Part shown: positions 26,271-34,716 of the stretch, one piece after another
How positions within the stretch are numbered: the stretch's first letter is position 1
Layout of the letters: every line of letters begins with the position of its first letter
Assembly (NCBI RefSeq): GCF_000685075.1
Contig: NZ_BAYD01000027.1
Coordinates: forward strand, 1 to 64,000
Direction of reading: 5' to 3'
Origin: Paraburkholderia oxyphila NBRC 105797
GTDB taxonomy: Bacteria; Pseudomonadota; Gammaproteobacteria; Burkholderiales; Burkholderiaceae
Length of the DNA stretch: 64,000 bases
Made by a program: the position numbers and the translations under genes
The notes under the pieces: model-generated
What the model was told of the DNA's origin: nothing
Seen by the model: the letters and a program-made list of their open reading frames with translations, nothing else
Databases searched by the model: none

Positions 26271-26831
26271 GCGGTTTCTCCTGTTGTCACAGTTTTTTGA
26301 TGGTCCTCGCGGGACCCTTGCACTACACACCATTCACTACCGGTAAACAGACGCTGCCAATACGGTTGATCTCGCCTCGGAGATCGCATTGGGGAGTAAC
26401 GATACTCCATTTATTTCAAACTTGATGTGAAAGGTGTCGCTGCCACCATTTCGCACGAATGCACTTTACCTCCACTTCAGCTCAATACGCAGAGGATTCA
26501 CGGGTGCCGCCAACGGATCCTGCAACCCGCGCCGGCACGCTACTTCACACGCCGGAACTCCCCCGGGAACACATCCGGATCAAGCAATGCTATTGAATAG
26601 CATTTACAACAAACCCATTCCCCTCATGGACGGCCGACGCAATCATTTCGGAAAATGAGCCAATCCGGTGCATGCGCCATGAATAACAATCGCATTCGCC
26701 CACAATTCGTCGATTGGACTCGTGCAGCTTTGTGCATCCATATCGATGAGCAACGTTTGTCGATATGCGGCCGTTGACAGGCGCGAACACAGGTTTTACC
26801 CGCATTTACTGATGAAAGGAAATAGCGCCTG
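26271..26831. other. Non-coding, AT-richer stretch
   Basis: About 560 bases between the BON and LysR genes, clearly lower in G+C than its surroundings around 26330-26480 and 26580-26830. The BON promoter should lie near 26300-26450. Short open frames here are not protein-like. No repeat or terminator stands out. Confidence 0.55.
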
Positions 26832-27713
26832 TCAATTGACGAGCTGGGCTTTCACCCAGCGGTAGAACTGCTGGATGGCCGCTTCGCGCGGATGGCCCTC
26901 GCGCCATGTGAAGTAATAGTCCAGCGATGCGGGAATGCGCACCTGCCCCAACTGCACCAGTTCGCCGCGATCGATGAAGTCGCGCGCGAGCTGCAGCCGC
27001 GCCGTGGCCGCCCCTTGCCCGGCCACCGCGGCCTGCAGCAGGAGGCCGGCGTCGTCGAAGACGGGCCCGCGCTCGGGCTCGTCTCCCGCCACACCGGCCG
27101 CCTCGAAGAAGTCGAGCCACGAGCGGCGCGAGAAACGCAGCAACGGCATGGAGGCGAGATCTTCGATACGAAACGCCGGGTAGCGCGCGAGCAGAGCGGG
27201 ACTGCAGACGGCCACCACCTGGTCGTCGAGCAGCTTGCGGATCTGAAAACCCGGCTCGTCCACGCGCCTGTGCCAGATGCCGATATCGAACGGATAGGGA
27301 TCGGGCGGCGTGACGTCGACATGCATGCGCAACGACAGATCGACATTGGGATGGCGGTCGTAGAAGTCGCCCAGACGCGGAATCAGCCAGACCGAGGCGA
27401 AATCGGACATCACGCTCAGTTCGAGCCGCGTCACGCCGCTCACGCCAGGACGCGTGGCATCGAGCGCTTCGCGCAAGCCTTCGAGGCTGCGCCGCACGCG
27501 GTCGGCAAGCTGCGCGCCGGCCGCCGTAGGGATCATGCGGCTGCCCGCGCGGCGAAACAGCTCGACGCCGAGCTCCGCTTCGAGGGCGCGCAGGTGATGG
27601 CTCACCGCGCTGTGCGTCAAATGCAATTCTTCTGCTGCGCGGCTGAAACTGCGCCGGCGCGCCGCCGCTTCTAGCGCGCGCAGGGCCTGCAAGGGAGGGA
27701 GCGGTCGTGACAT
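26832..27713 (-). CDS. LysR-type regulator, GcvA-like
   Basis: A 293-residue LysR regulator with the GcvA-type opening PLPPLQALRALEAAARRRSF. The helix-turn-helix LHLTHSAVSHHLRALEAELG is followed by an effector domain with the DIGIWH pattern near residue 135. It is divergent from the MFS gene at 27828 with 114 bases between them, so it probably controls that transporter. Ligand unknown. Confidence 0.9.
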   Translation of the reverse strand: MSRPLPPLQALRALEAAARRRSFSRAAEELHLTHSAVSHHLRALEAELGVELFRRAGSRMIPTAAGAQLADRVRRSLEGLREALDATRPGVSGVTRLELSVMSDFASVWLIPRLGDFYDRHPNVDLSLRMHVDVTPPDPYPFDIGIWHRRVDEPGFQIRKLLDDQVVAVCSPALLARYPAFRIEDLASMPLLRFSRRSWLDFFEAAGVAGDEPERGPVFDDAGLLLQAAVAGQGAATARLQLARDFIDRGELVQLGQVRIPASLDYYFTWREGHPREAAIQQFYRWVKAQLVN

Positions 27714-27827
27714 GACGTCAAATTCTACTCACAATCGCGGCTGAAATCTCTCGCTGGCCTCGCGGCCGGCTTCTCGCCAATAATCGGGACCCAGACATTC
27801 GATCCGCTTTCGGATCTCGCTCGCATC

Positions 27828-29072
27828 ATGACCGCACTGAGATTGCGCGTATTCGCCGTTTTCGCGCTCGGCTATTTCATTTCATATCTTTTTCGCGGCG
27901 TCAATCTTGGCTTCGCGCCGTTCCTGACGCACGAAATGGGCCTCAGCCCCACCGATCTGGGCACGCTCACGAGCGTCTACTTCCTCGGCTTCGCGGGCGC
28001 CCAGATCCCCGCCGGCGTGCTGCTCGACCACTTCGGCCCGCGCCGCGTGACCGCGTGCGTGATGCTGGTGGCCGCCGCCGGCGCATTCGTGTTCGGCCTT
28101 TCGCACAGCATGGCCGCGATGATGGTGGGGCGTCTGCTGGTTGGCGTGGGCGTGTCGGTGTGCCTCGGCGGCGCGTTCAAGGCCACCGCCCAGCACTTCC
28201 CGGTCGCCCAGCTCACGCTCGTCAACGGCCTCGTGATGGCCGTGGGCGGCCTCGGCGGCGTTGCGGTCGGCGCCCCGCTCTCGTGGCTGCTCACGATGGC
28301 GCCGTGGCGCAGCGTCAGCGTCGGACTCGCCGTGCTGACCGCGGCCGTCGCCGCCATCATCTGGATCGGCGGCCCGCGCACGCGTGACACGCACCATCAG
28401 GCGAGCGTGCTCGAGCAGTTCAAGGGCACCGCGCACATCCTGCGCAGCCATGCGTTCTGGAAATCCGCGACGTTTTCCGCCTTCACGCAGATCGTGTTCT
28501 ACGCAATGCAGTCGCTGTGGGTAGGCGCGTTCCTGCGCGACATGGCGCCCGCCGACACTGCCGACGTGGCCTCGCGCGCGGCCTCGCTCGTTTCCGTGCT
28601 CGGCGGCGCGTTCATCGTCGGCAACATCGGCTTCGGTGCGCTCGCGCGGACCTTCGAGCAATACGGTGTCAGCGTCGCCCGCTTTTCCGGCGTGACGATG
28701 GGGCTATTCGTGCTCGTCCAGGTGCTGCTCGCGGCCCGCGTGCCGCTGCCCGCCGCGTTCCTGTGGGCCGCGTATGGCGCGCTGGGCGGCACCGGCATCC
28801 TCACTTATGCGGTGCTGGCCGAATACTTTCCCCCGCGCCTGATCGGCCGCGTCAATACCACGTTCACGCTTGTCATCTTCATCGGCATCTTCATCGCACA
28901 GATCGCGATCGGCGCAGCGCTCGGCCACTGGAGCGCCGTGGACGGCCACTATCCCGTCGTCGCGCATCAAGCGGTGTGGACCGGCCTGATCGTGCTGCAA
29001 GTGCTCGCCGGCGTGTGGTATTTCATGCCCAGCCGGCGCGCCGGAGCCGCGCGCCACGCCGTGGAGTCCTGA
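27828..29072 (+). CDS. MFS transporter
   Basis: A 414-residue, 12-helix major-facilitator protein. Motif A-like GVLLDHFGPRRVTACVMLVA lies between helices 2 and 3. The N-terminus FALGYFISYLFRGVNLGFAP suggests a uniporter or anion:proton symporter type rather than a drug exporter. It is divergent from a GcvA-like LysR gene. The substrate cannot be read from the sequence. Confidence 0.88.
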   Translation: MTALRLRVFAVFALGYFISYLFRGVNLGFAPFLTHEMGLSPTDLGTLTSVYFLGFAGAQIPAGVLLDHFGPRRVTACVMLVAAAGAFVFGLSHSMAAMMVGRLLVGVGVSVCLGGAFKATAQHFPVAQLTLVNGLVMAVGGLGGVAVGAPLSWLLTMAPWRSVSVGLAVLTAAVAAIIWIGGPRTRDTHHQASVLEQFKGTAHILRSHAFWKSATFSAFTQIVFYAMQSLWVGAFLRDMAPADTADVASRAASLVSVLGGAFIVGNIGFGALARTFEQYGVSVARFSGVTMGLFVLVQVLLAARVPLPAAFLWAAYGALGGTGILTYAVLAEYFPPRLIGRVNTTFTLVIFIGIFIAQIAIGAALGHWSAVDGHYPVVAHQAVWTGLIVLQVLAGVWYFMPSRRAGAARHAVES

Positions 29073-29677
29073 GACGCATCGGCGCGCGAGCGTCGGCCTG
29101 CTCCCGTGGGCAGACTCATCAATTCGACCTCCGAAATAAAAACCGGCGGCGTGGAATCGACCCACCTGGTCGATCCCGCCGTGCGCCTCCGGAACATGCG
29201 CTTCCGGCATTTCCCTACCGCCCCCCAGATATTTTGGCGTCGAGTACAATCCTGCCCCGCCAGCCCTGGTGGACGCATGTCTTCGGACCTCACCATGGCT
29301 CGCGGGGGCTACGCAGCGCTCACCAGAGCACTCGCGCGAGCCAGGCCAACCGACTGGCCGGTCGTATGACGAATAAGGCACAAGGCGTAGCGAATCGAAG
29401 CCCGATATTCAGGCTCGACGCTGCATGACCCGCGCCTTGCGCGTGAGAAACTACGTATTGAAGACGGGCAGGCCGGTGCCGCGCGGCAAATACGTGCGCG
29501 ATACCGTGTTTTACGCGCAGATGTCCGCTCGCACGCGAATGTGACGATCGGAAAACGGGAAAACGTACGTTCGGACGGAACTTTCCGAACCGAAACGCGG
29601 CAGCCGGACGTGACTCGGCGTAAACTTCCGCTGCTGCCATTCGAATGTGTCGATTCATGATAAAGAGAGAAACATCC
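29073..29677. other. Intergenic stretch with a possible tiny gene
   Basis: About 600 bases before the carbonic anhydrase. It holds a candidate 39-codon gene (29425-29544). Close to the anhydrase it has operator-like words related to the window's repeated palindrome: GATCGGAAAAC near 29545 and TTTCCGAACCGAAA near 29583. No strong terminator is seen for the MFS gene. Confidence 0.45.
29425..29544 (+). CDS. Candidate 39-residue basic small protein
   Basis: ATG at 29425 to TGA at 29542-29544. The product is short, basic and Arg/Tyr-rich, with VRNYVLKTGRPVPRGKYVRD as its core. It reads like a real peptide rather than random translation. There is no clear ribosome site, signal peptide or known family. 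Could be chance; conservation would decide. Confidence 0.25.
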   Translation: MTRALRVRNYVLKTGRPVPRGKYVRDTVFYAQMSARTRM

Positions 29678-30379
29678 ATGCCAGACCATACTCACTCGCA
29701 CGACGTCCACTCCGAATCGTGCGGCTGCGATCTGCTGCACCTCCTCAACGGCGTGGATGACTTCGCTCGTAACGTGTTTCCGGGCGACAAGGAGCTGTTC
29801 CGCAGTCTTGCCCACAGCCAGTCGCCGCACACGCTGTTCATCACCTGTGCAGATTCGCGCGTCTCGCCCGAATTGATCACACAAACGCGCCCCGGCGAGC
29901 TGTTCGTCTGCCGCAACATCGGCAATATCGTGCCGGCCTACGGGGAAATGCTCGGTGGCGTGTCGGCGGTGGTCGAATTCGCCGTGCTCGCGCTGAACGT
30001 GCGGCAGATCGTGCTGTGCGGCCACACCGACTGCGGCGCCATGAAGGGGCTCGCCGCCGGCCCCGAATCCACGGCGGACATGCCCACGGTGCAAGCATGG
30101 CTGCGCAACGCCGAGGCGGCACGCAGCGTCGTGCAAACGCGCGGGCTGAACGAAGATCAGGTCGTGCAAGCGCTCGTCGAGGAAAATGTTCGCCTGCAGC
30201 TCACGCACCTGCGCACCCATCCGGCGGTTGCGGCTCGCGTGGCGCAGGGCCAACTCCAGCTGCAAGGCTGGGTGTACGACATCGGCCACGGCACGATTTC
30301 CGTCTTCGACGACACGCATGGCCGCTTCGAATCGCTCGGCTCGGCGCGCACCCGGCTGCTCAAAGACACCACGGGCTAA
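29678..30379 (+). CDS. Beta-class carbonic anhydrase
   Basis: A 233-residue zinc enzyme for CO2/bicarbonate exchange. Zinc ligands are visible: Cys and the Asp-Arg dyad in ITCADSRVSPELI, then His and Cys in CGHTDCGAMKGL. RNIGNIVP and the GGVSAVVEFAVLALNVRQIV core complete the fold. The N-terminus is His-rich (HTHSHDVHSES). The ATG at 29678 follows a purine-rich site; an in-frame start at 29645 adds unlike residues. Stand-alone gene. Confidence 0.93.
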   Translation: MPDHTHSHDVHSESCGCDLLHLLNGVDDFARNVFPGDKELFRSLAHSQSPHTLFITCADSRVSPELITQTRPGELFVCRNIGNIVPAYGEMLGGVSAVVEFAVLALNVRQIVLCGHTDCGAMKGLAAGPESTADMPTVQAWLRNAEAARSVVQTRGLNEDQVVQALVEENVRLQLTHLRTHPAVAARVAQGQLQLQGWVYDIGHGTISVFDDTHGRFESLGSARTRLLKDTTG

Positions 30380-30667
30380 GGCGCTCCAAGCCACCCAGCC
30401 TTCCATTCATCCCGCGACATACCGATGAACCGGACCACGCCGACGAGGCGTCGTCCGGTATTTGCGCTGGATTCCATCAAATTTCGCAACAAAGATTCAA
30501 GCCTCCCGCATCAACCAGGTATTTACCCTCCTCCGCTCCACCGCTACGAACTAGCCGCGCGACGCCACCGGGCAGTGGCCCAGGCAGCGGCGCGCGCATC
30601 GGCCAACGGGCGCGCCCCGCCGGCCATCAAGCCGATGCGAAGCACGAACGCTGCTGTACAGATGCGC

Positions 30668-30681
30668 TTTCCTATCGGAAA
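30668..30681. promoter_or_regulatory. Operator-like palindrome, copy 1
   Basis: TTTCCTATCGGAAA, one mismatch from the perfect palindrome TTTCCGATCGGAAA found at 51269. It is centred 62 bases from copy 2, close to six helical turns, in the promoter region of the DHA2 exporter. Confidence 0.6.
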
Positions 30682-30729
30682 CTGTGGCCTTTCGCGTGGG
30701 CCGCGCGCTGCAACCTTCCGGTCCACGAC

Positions 30730-30743
30730 ATTCCGATCGGAAA
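30730..30743. promoter_or_regulatory. Operator-like palindrome, copy 2
   Basis: ATTCCGATCGGAAA, 87 bases upstream of the DHA2 exporter start. The 12-base core TTCCGATCGGAA is perfectly symmetric. Confidence 0.6.
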
Positions 30744-30830
30744 CTTGCCCGCCGACCGCCTCATGATGCGCCCTTCGCTCCGCCCCTCGCCCCCCATGCC
30801 GCGCTTCCAGCCCTGCCACGAGGCGGCGCA

Positions 30831-32270
30831 ATGAACGACGATGCACGCAACAAGCCGGTACGCGCAGCCTGGGTCGGCTGGCTGCCCTACATCGTCGCGG
30901 CGACGTTCTTCATGGAGTACCTCGACACCACCGTGATCGCCACGGCGCTGCCGCAAATGGCGCACTCGTTCGGCATCGGGCCGAATAGCCTCAGTCTCGG
31001 CGTGACTGCGTACATGCTCGCGCTCGCCATCTTCATCCCGGCAAGCGGCTGGGTGGCCGATCGTTGCGGCTCGCGCACCGTGTTCTTCGGCGCGGTGGTG
31101 ACATTCACATTCGCCTCGGTGCTCTGCGGCATCTCGCAGAATCTCTGGGAGTTCGTCGCCGCGCGCGTGCTGCAAGGCATCGGCGGCGCCATGATGGTGC
31201 CGGTGGGCCGCATGATCGTCGTGCGCAGCACCGACAAGAGCCGCCTGATGCAGGCGATCTCCACCATCACCTGGCCAGCCATTGCGGCGCCGGTGGTCGG
31301 GCCGCCGGTGGGCGGCTTCATCACGACCTATGCGTCATGGCGCTGGATCTTCCTGCTCAACGTCCCTTTCGGCCTTGCCGTGCTTGCGGCCATCGCGGCC
31401 GTGGTACCGAATCTGCGCAGCGAACAGCGCCGGCCGCTCGATGTCGTCGGGCTCGTGCTGAGCGGCGCGGCGCTCACGGCCATCCTCTACGGCGCGGAAC
31501 TGGCGAGTCAGGCGGGCTCGAGCCCATGGCGCGCGGTGGCCCTCGTGGGTGCCGGCGTGCTGATCGGCGCCATCGCGTTCTTTCATGCGAAACGCCATCC
31601 GCATCCGCTTGTGGACGTTTCCAGCCTTGCGATTCCGACTTTCTCGGTCACGGTCGTGACGGGCTCGATCACGCGCATCGGTATTGGCGCGGCGCCCTAC
31701 TTGATGCCGCTGCTGTTCCAGATCGGCTTCGGTCTCTCGGCCTTCAAGTCGGGCCTGCTGCTGCTCGCGAGCGCGCTGGGCAATCTGGGCATGAAAGCGC
31801 TCACGACGCGCATTCTCGAACGCTGGGGCTTCCGGCTCGTCGCTATGGTCGACGTGGCGCTTGCCGGCGCCTCGATGATCGCGTGCGGGATGCTCACGCC
31901 CGAAGCGCCGCTCGCCATCGTGCTGATCGTGATCTTCGTTTACGGCGTCACGCGCTCGATGCAATTCTCGACGCTCGCGACGCTCGCCTACGCCGACGTC
32001 GCGCAGCCGCAGATGAGCGCGGCCAGCACGCTCTGGAGCGCGGCAGCGCAAATGACCAACGGACTCGGGATTGCGTTTGGCGCGCTCGCGCTGCGCGTCG
32101 CGGCAAGCATCAACGGCGAATCGAGCGGCCGTGCGTTCACGCTCGACGATTTCCGCCTGGCGTTTCTGAGCGCAGGCGTGCTCACGCTGCTTTCGATCTG
32201 GGGCTATGCACAGATGGCGCGCGACGCGGGGCGGAACGTGGGCGGCGGCTCGCGCCGCCAGCGCGCCTGA
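30831..32270 (+). CDS. DHA2-family MFS multidrug exporter
   Basis: A 479-residue, probably 14-helix drug:proton antiporter. TM1 carries FMEYLDTTVIATALPQMA, motif A is ASGWVADRCGSRTVFF, and motif C-like VGPPVGGFITTYASWRWIFL follows. The ATG at 30831 is the first start matching the family and has GAGG upstream. It is a paralogue of the minus-strand gene at 39899, sharing GIGGAMMVPVGR and GGFITTY. Two copies of the repeated palindrome precede it, suggesting ligand-responsive control. Confidence 0.92.
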   Translation: MNDDARNKPVRAAWVGWLPYIVAATFFMEYLDTTVIATALPQMAHSFGIGPNSLSLGVTAYMLALAIFIPASGWVADRCGSRTVFFGAVVTFTFASVLCGISQNLWEFVAARVLQGIGGAMMVPVGRMIVVRSTDKSRLMQAISTITWPAIAAPVVGPPVGGFITTYASWRWIFLLNVPFGLAVLAAIAAVVPNLRSEQRRPLDVVGLVLSGAALTAILYGAELASQAGSSPWRAVALVGAGVLIGAIAFFHAKRHPHPLVDVSSLAIPTFSVTVVTGSITRIGIGAAPYLMPLLFQIGFGLSAFKSGLLLLASALGNLGMKALTTRILERWGFRLVAMVDVALAGASMIACGMLTPEAPLAIVLIVIFVYGVTRSMQFSTLATLAYADVAQPQMSAASTLWSAAAQMTNGLGIAFGALALRVAASINGESSGRAFTLDDFRLAFLSAGVLTLLSIWGYAQMARDAGRNVGGGSRRQRA

Positions 32271-32276
32271 CGACAC

Positions 32277-32301
32277 GGCCGATGCACACGATGCGTCGGC
32301 C
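32277..32301. terminator. Hairpin between convergent genes
   Basis: GGCCGATGCA and TGCGTCGGCC form a 10-bp stem with one mismatch and a 5-base loop, between the DHA2 and DedA stops. There is no T-run, so it is at best a weak bidirectional terminator. Confidence 0.4.
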
Positions 32302-32348
32302 CGCTGCAGCGGAACCGGCGCAACGCGCCGTGACGAAGCGTGAGCGAA

Positions 32349-33374
32349 TTACTCTGAAATGCTGGCCCGAACCGTGAACTCCTGTTCGGCGACGGCTTCG
32401 TATTCCTCATCCTCGCGCGCATGCGCGGCGTGGAATTCCGAAGAAAGCGGCTCGACGGGATAGCCGTGGCGCTCCCACGCGTCGAGACCGCCCTTGAGCG
32501 CGTGAGCATGATAGATGTGCTTGCTGCGCAGTTGGCTGACGATGCGCTTGGCCGTCGCCTCGTTCGGGCAGACGCAATACACGACGATGGGCCGTGCGAG
32601 CAATTCGGGCGCCAGCGCTTCGCTCGAATCGAGATTGAGCGGCCGCGCGCCCGGAATGCGCCAGGCCTCCTGTTCGCGCACGCTTTGCGGCCGCGCATCG
32701 AACACGACGGGCGGCGCAGGCGACTTCATCATCTCGTCGAGCTGATCGGGCGAGATCCGATGGGTGGCCAGCCAGCGGCGCAACTGCAGGCGGCGCACCC
32801 AGCGCCAGGCGAGAAACAGCAGACCCGCCAGTGCGAGCACGTCGAAGATGGTCCAGCCGTTGGCGCGCACGAACATCGCGAAGCGGGCGATTTGCGCGTG
32901 CATGGCCGCGCCGCCGATGAGCCATGTGCCGGCCCACAGCGTTGCCCCTACTGCGTCCCAGAGCAGAAAGAGGCGCACGTCCATCGAGGTCGTGCCGAGC
33001 AGCGGCGCGGACATGAGACCCAGACCGGGCACGAACTTCGCCACCGCGAGAATGGGCGCGCCATGGCGTTCGAACACGTTGCGCGCGACACGAATCGTCG
33101 TATCGAGAGAAAGCGAGAAGCGCACGAGCGAATTGAGCAGGCGGCGTCCGCGCATGCGGCCCGCCGTGAACCAGAGCGAATCGGCGAACAAGGTGGCAAC
33201 GATCGCCGCGAGCAGCAGACTCCCATACGACGCCTCGCCGCCCGCCGCCATCGTGCCCGCGAGTATCAGCACCGGCGCGGCGGGAACCGGCACGCCGAGC
33301 TGTGTCACGAGCACGCTGAAAAATACCGCCCCGGTACCGAAATCGGGGGGTATGGCGGTGGGAAGCGTCCACAT
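32349..33374 (-). CDS. DedA membrane protein fused to a rhodanese domain
   Basis: A 341-residue two-domain protein. Residues about 1-200 are a DedA/SNARE-associated membrane domain: GVPVPAAPVLILAGTMAAGG, then FVPGLGLMSAPLLGTTSM, with several hydrophobic helices. Residues about 215-320 are a rhodanese domain with VVFDARPQSVREQEAWRIPG and the active-site loop VVYCVCPNEATAKRI, where a Cys is positioned for sulfur transfer. DedA proteins act in lipid and proton balance at the inner membrane. The fusion places a cytoplasmic sulfurtransferase on it. The start at 33374 has AGGA upstream. Confidence 0.9.
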   Translation of the reverse strand: MWTLPTAIPPDFGTGAVFFSVLVTQLGVPVPAAPVLILAGTMAAGGEASYGSLLLAAIVATLFADSLWFTAGRMRGRRLLNSLVRFSLSLDTTIRVARNVFERHGAPILAVAKFVPGLGLMSAPLLGTTSMDVRLFLLWDAVGATLWAGTWLIGGAAMHAQIARFAMFVRANGWTIFDVLALAGLLFLAWRWVRRLQLRRWLATHRISPDQLDEMMKSPAPPVVFDARPQSVREQEAWRIPGARPLNLDSSEALAPELLARPIVVYCVCPNEATAKRIVSQLRSKHIYHAHALKGGLDAWERHGYPVEPLSSEFHAAHAREDEEYEAVAEQEFTVRASISE

Positions 33375-33632
33375 ATCGGGATTTCCTGCGCGAAGACGTT
33401 TTGATCAGAAAGGAAATTTTTGTGCAGATGCAGCACGAAATATAGAGATTACCCTAACTGGACGGGTTCTTGCTTGCTGCCTTACTGCTGGCTCACTCAT
33501 GGCAACACGCGTCGAACCGGCCCTTTTCACGCACTGCTGGTGTTCTGGAAGGCTTACGCGTGCGTACGAATCGGTGCTACTCTGGGTCATCCTGCCGTAG
33601 CAGCCGATTTCAGCCGTTTTCCCTTCAGAAAC

Positions 33633-34451
33633 ATGCGTCACTGGCGTCTTGACCGACCGAGACAACCGGGCCAATTCGACCTGTCTCGCGTCACCAGCCT
33701 CATCTCCGCGATCGGCCGCGACGACACTAACGCGCTCGCCACCGAGGTCCTCAACATGCTCGGGCCGGCCACCTCGGTGTCGCAGTGCACGGTGTTCGCG
33801 TACGAATTCGGCAACCGTCCGCGCACCGTCTCGGTCGCCGATCATCGCGGCGGCCGGTTCCTGCGTGACGTCGCCGACACGTATTCACGGCTCTTCTACG
33901 CACTCGACGGCAATCAGCAGATCGTCGGCGGCGAAGCGGCCAACAAGCCGGGTTCGTCACTGGTGCTGCACTGGCAATCGAGCGAGGACATCGCGCACGA
34001 CGGCTACCGGCAAGCCTGCTACGCCACGCCCAATGTTTCCGATCGGCTCTCGTTGCTGCTGCAACCCGCCGCCGACATCTGGCTTTCGGTGAATCTCTAT
34101 CGCGAGCGCGATGCCGGCAATTTCCAGCCGGGCGAAATCGAGCTGGTCGAGTCGCTGGCCCCGTTGATCGGCGAAGCCACCAAGCATCACTACGCCCTGC
34201 GCGGCCAGAGCCAGATGGGCATTCCGCAACTGATGCTCGCGCGCCTGCGCGGCCTGTGCCCGGCGCTTTCGAAGCGCGAGCTCGATGCGCTGCGCGGCGT
34301 GCTGGAAGGCAGAAGCGCCGCCGAAATTGCCGAATGCATGGGCGTCAAGCCCAGCAGCGTCGTGACTTATCAGAAGCGCGCGTATCAGCGCCTCGGCATC
34401 TCGAGCCAGCGCCAGCTCTTCGCGCTCTGCCTCGCCAACGACAAGGCCTGA
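33633..34451 (+). CDS. LuxR-type HTH regulator
   Basis: A 272-residue regulator. The C-terminal LuxR/FixJ helix-turn-helix (about 205-265) reads LSKRELDALRGVLEGRSAAE and VKPSSVVTYQKRAYQRLGIS. The N-terminal about 190 residues (SVSQCTVFAYEFGNRPRTVS) do not look like an acyl-homoserine-lactone domain or a receiver; it may be a GAF-like sensor. The ATG at 33633 is the first plausible start. It lies 265 bases upstream of the FAD monooxygenase in the same direction, so it may control it. Confidence 0.85.
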   Translation: MRHWRLDRPRQPGQFDLSRVTSLISAIGRDDTNALATEVLNMLGPATSVSQCTVFAYEFGNRPRTVSVADHRGGRFLRDVADTYSRLFYALDGNQQIVGGEAANKPGSSLVLHWQSSEDIAHDGYRQACYATPNVSDRLSLLLQPAADIWLSVNLYRERDAGNFQPGEIELVESLAPLIGEATKHHYALRGQSQMGIPQLMLARLRGLCPALSKRELDALRGVLEGRSAAEIAECMGVKPSSVVTYQKRAYQRLGISSQRQLFALCLANDKA

Positions 34452-34629
34452 GGGCCGAACGCGTCACCGCGCGCTGCGTCCGCGGCGCCTGCCGGCACGC
34501 TGTACCCAAAATGAGGACAGCGCCGCGCCTGCCTCGCTCCATACTGCATGCATCGTCGCCGGGCTCCCGCCGGGCCCCGATAGCGCGGCTGCCCCGCGCG
34601 GCGCCCCTTCGATGGTGCGCGAGAAAAAA

Positions 34630-34643
34630 TTTCCAATCGGAGA
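34630..34643. promoter_or_regulatory. Operator-like palindrome before the FAD monooxygenase
   Basis: TTTCCAATCGGAGA, two mismatches from TTTCCGATCGGAAA, 73 bases upstream of the monooxygenase start in non-coding DNA. Confidence 0.5.
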
Positions 34644-34716
34644 CGTATTCCCTCATGCCTCGTTTCGCCCATTCCCCGATCGGCAACGGCCCCGCCACGC
34701 ACGGAGGCGCCGCATC

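Larger units (their letters stand above)
30380..30830. other. Intergenic stretch with two operator copies
   Basis: 450 bases between carbonic anhydrase and the DHA2 exporter. Its notable content is two copies of the palindromic motif at 30668-30681 and 30730-30743. No coding potential is evident. Confidence 0.6.

Noticed and set aside
26434..26658. A 74-codon + frame in the gap after the BON gene
   Set aside because: Composition is not protein-like and there is no ribosome site; region treated as non-coding.
30425..30766. A 113-codon + frame between carbonic anhydrase and the DHA2 exporter
   Set aside because: It runs through both palindromic operator copies and has low-complexity Ala/Arg sequence.
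34036..34049. TTTCCGATCGG words inside coding regions (34036, 50141, 57569) and TTTCCCATTGGAAA at 40625
   Set aside because: They fall within conserved codons such as Pro-Ile-Gly or Ser-Asp-Arg, so protein sequence explains them. They were not counted as operator copies.
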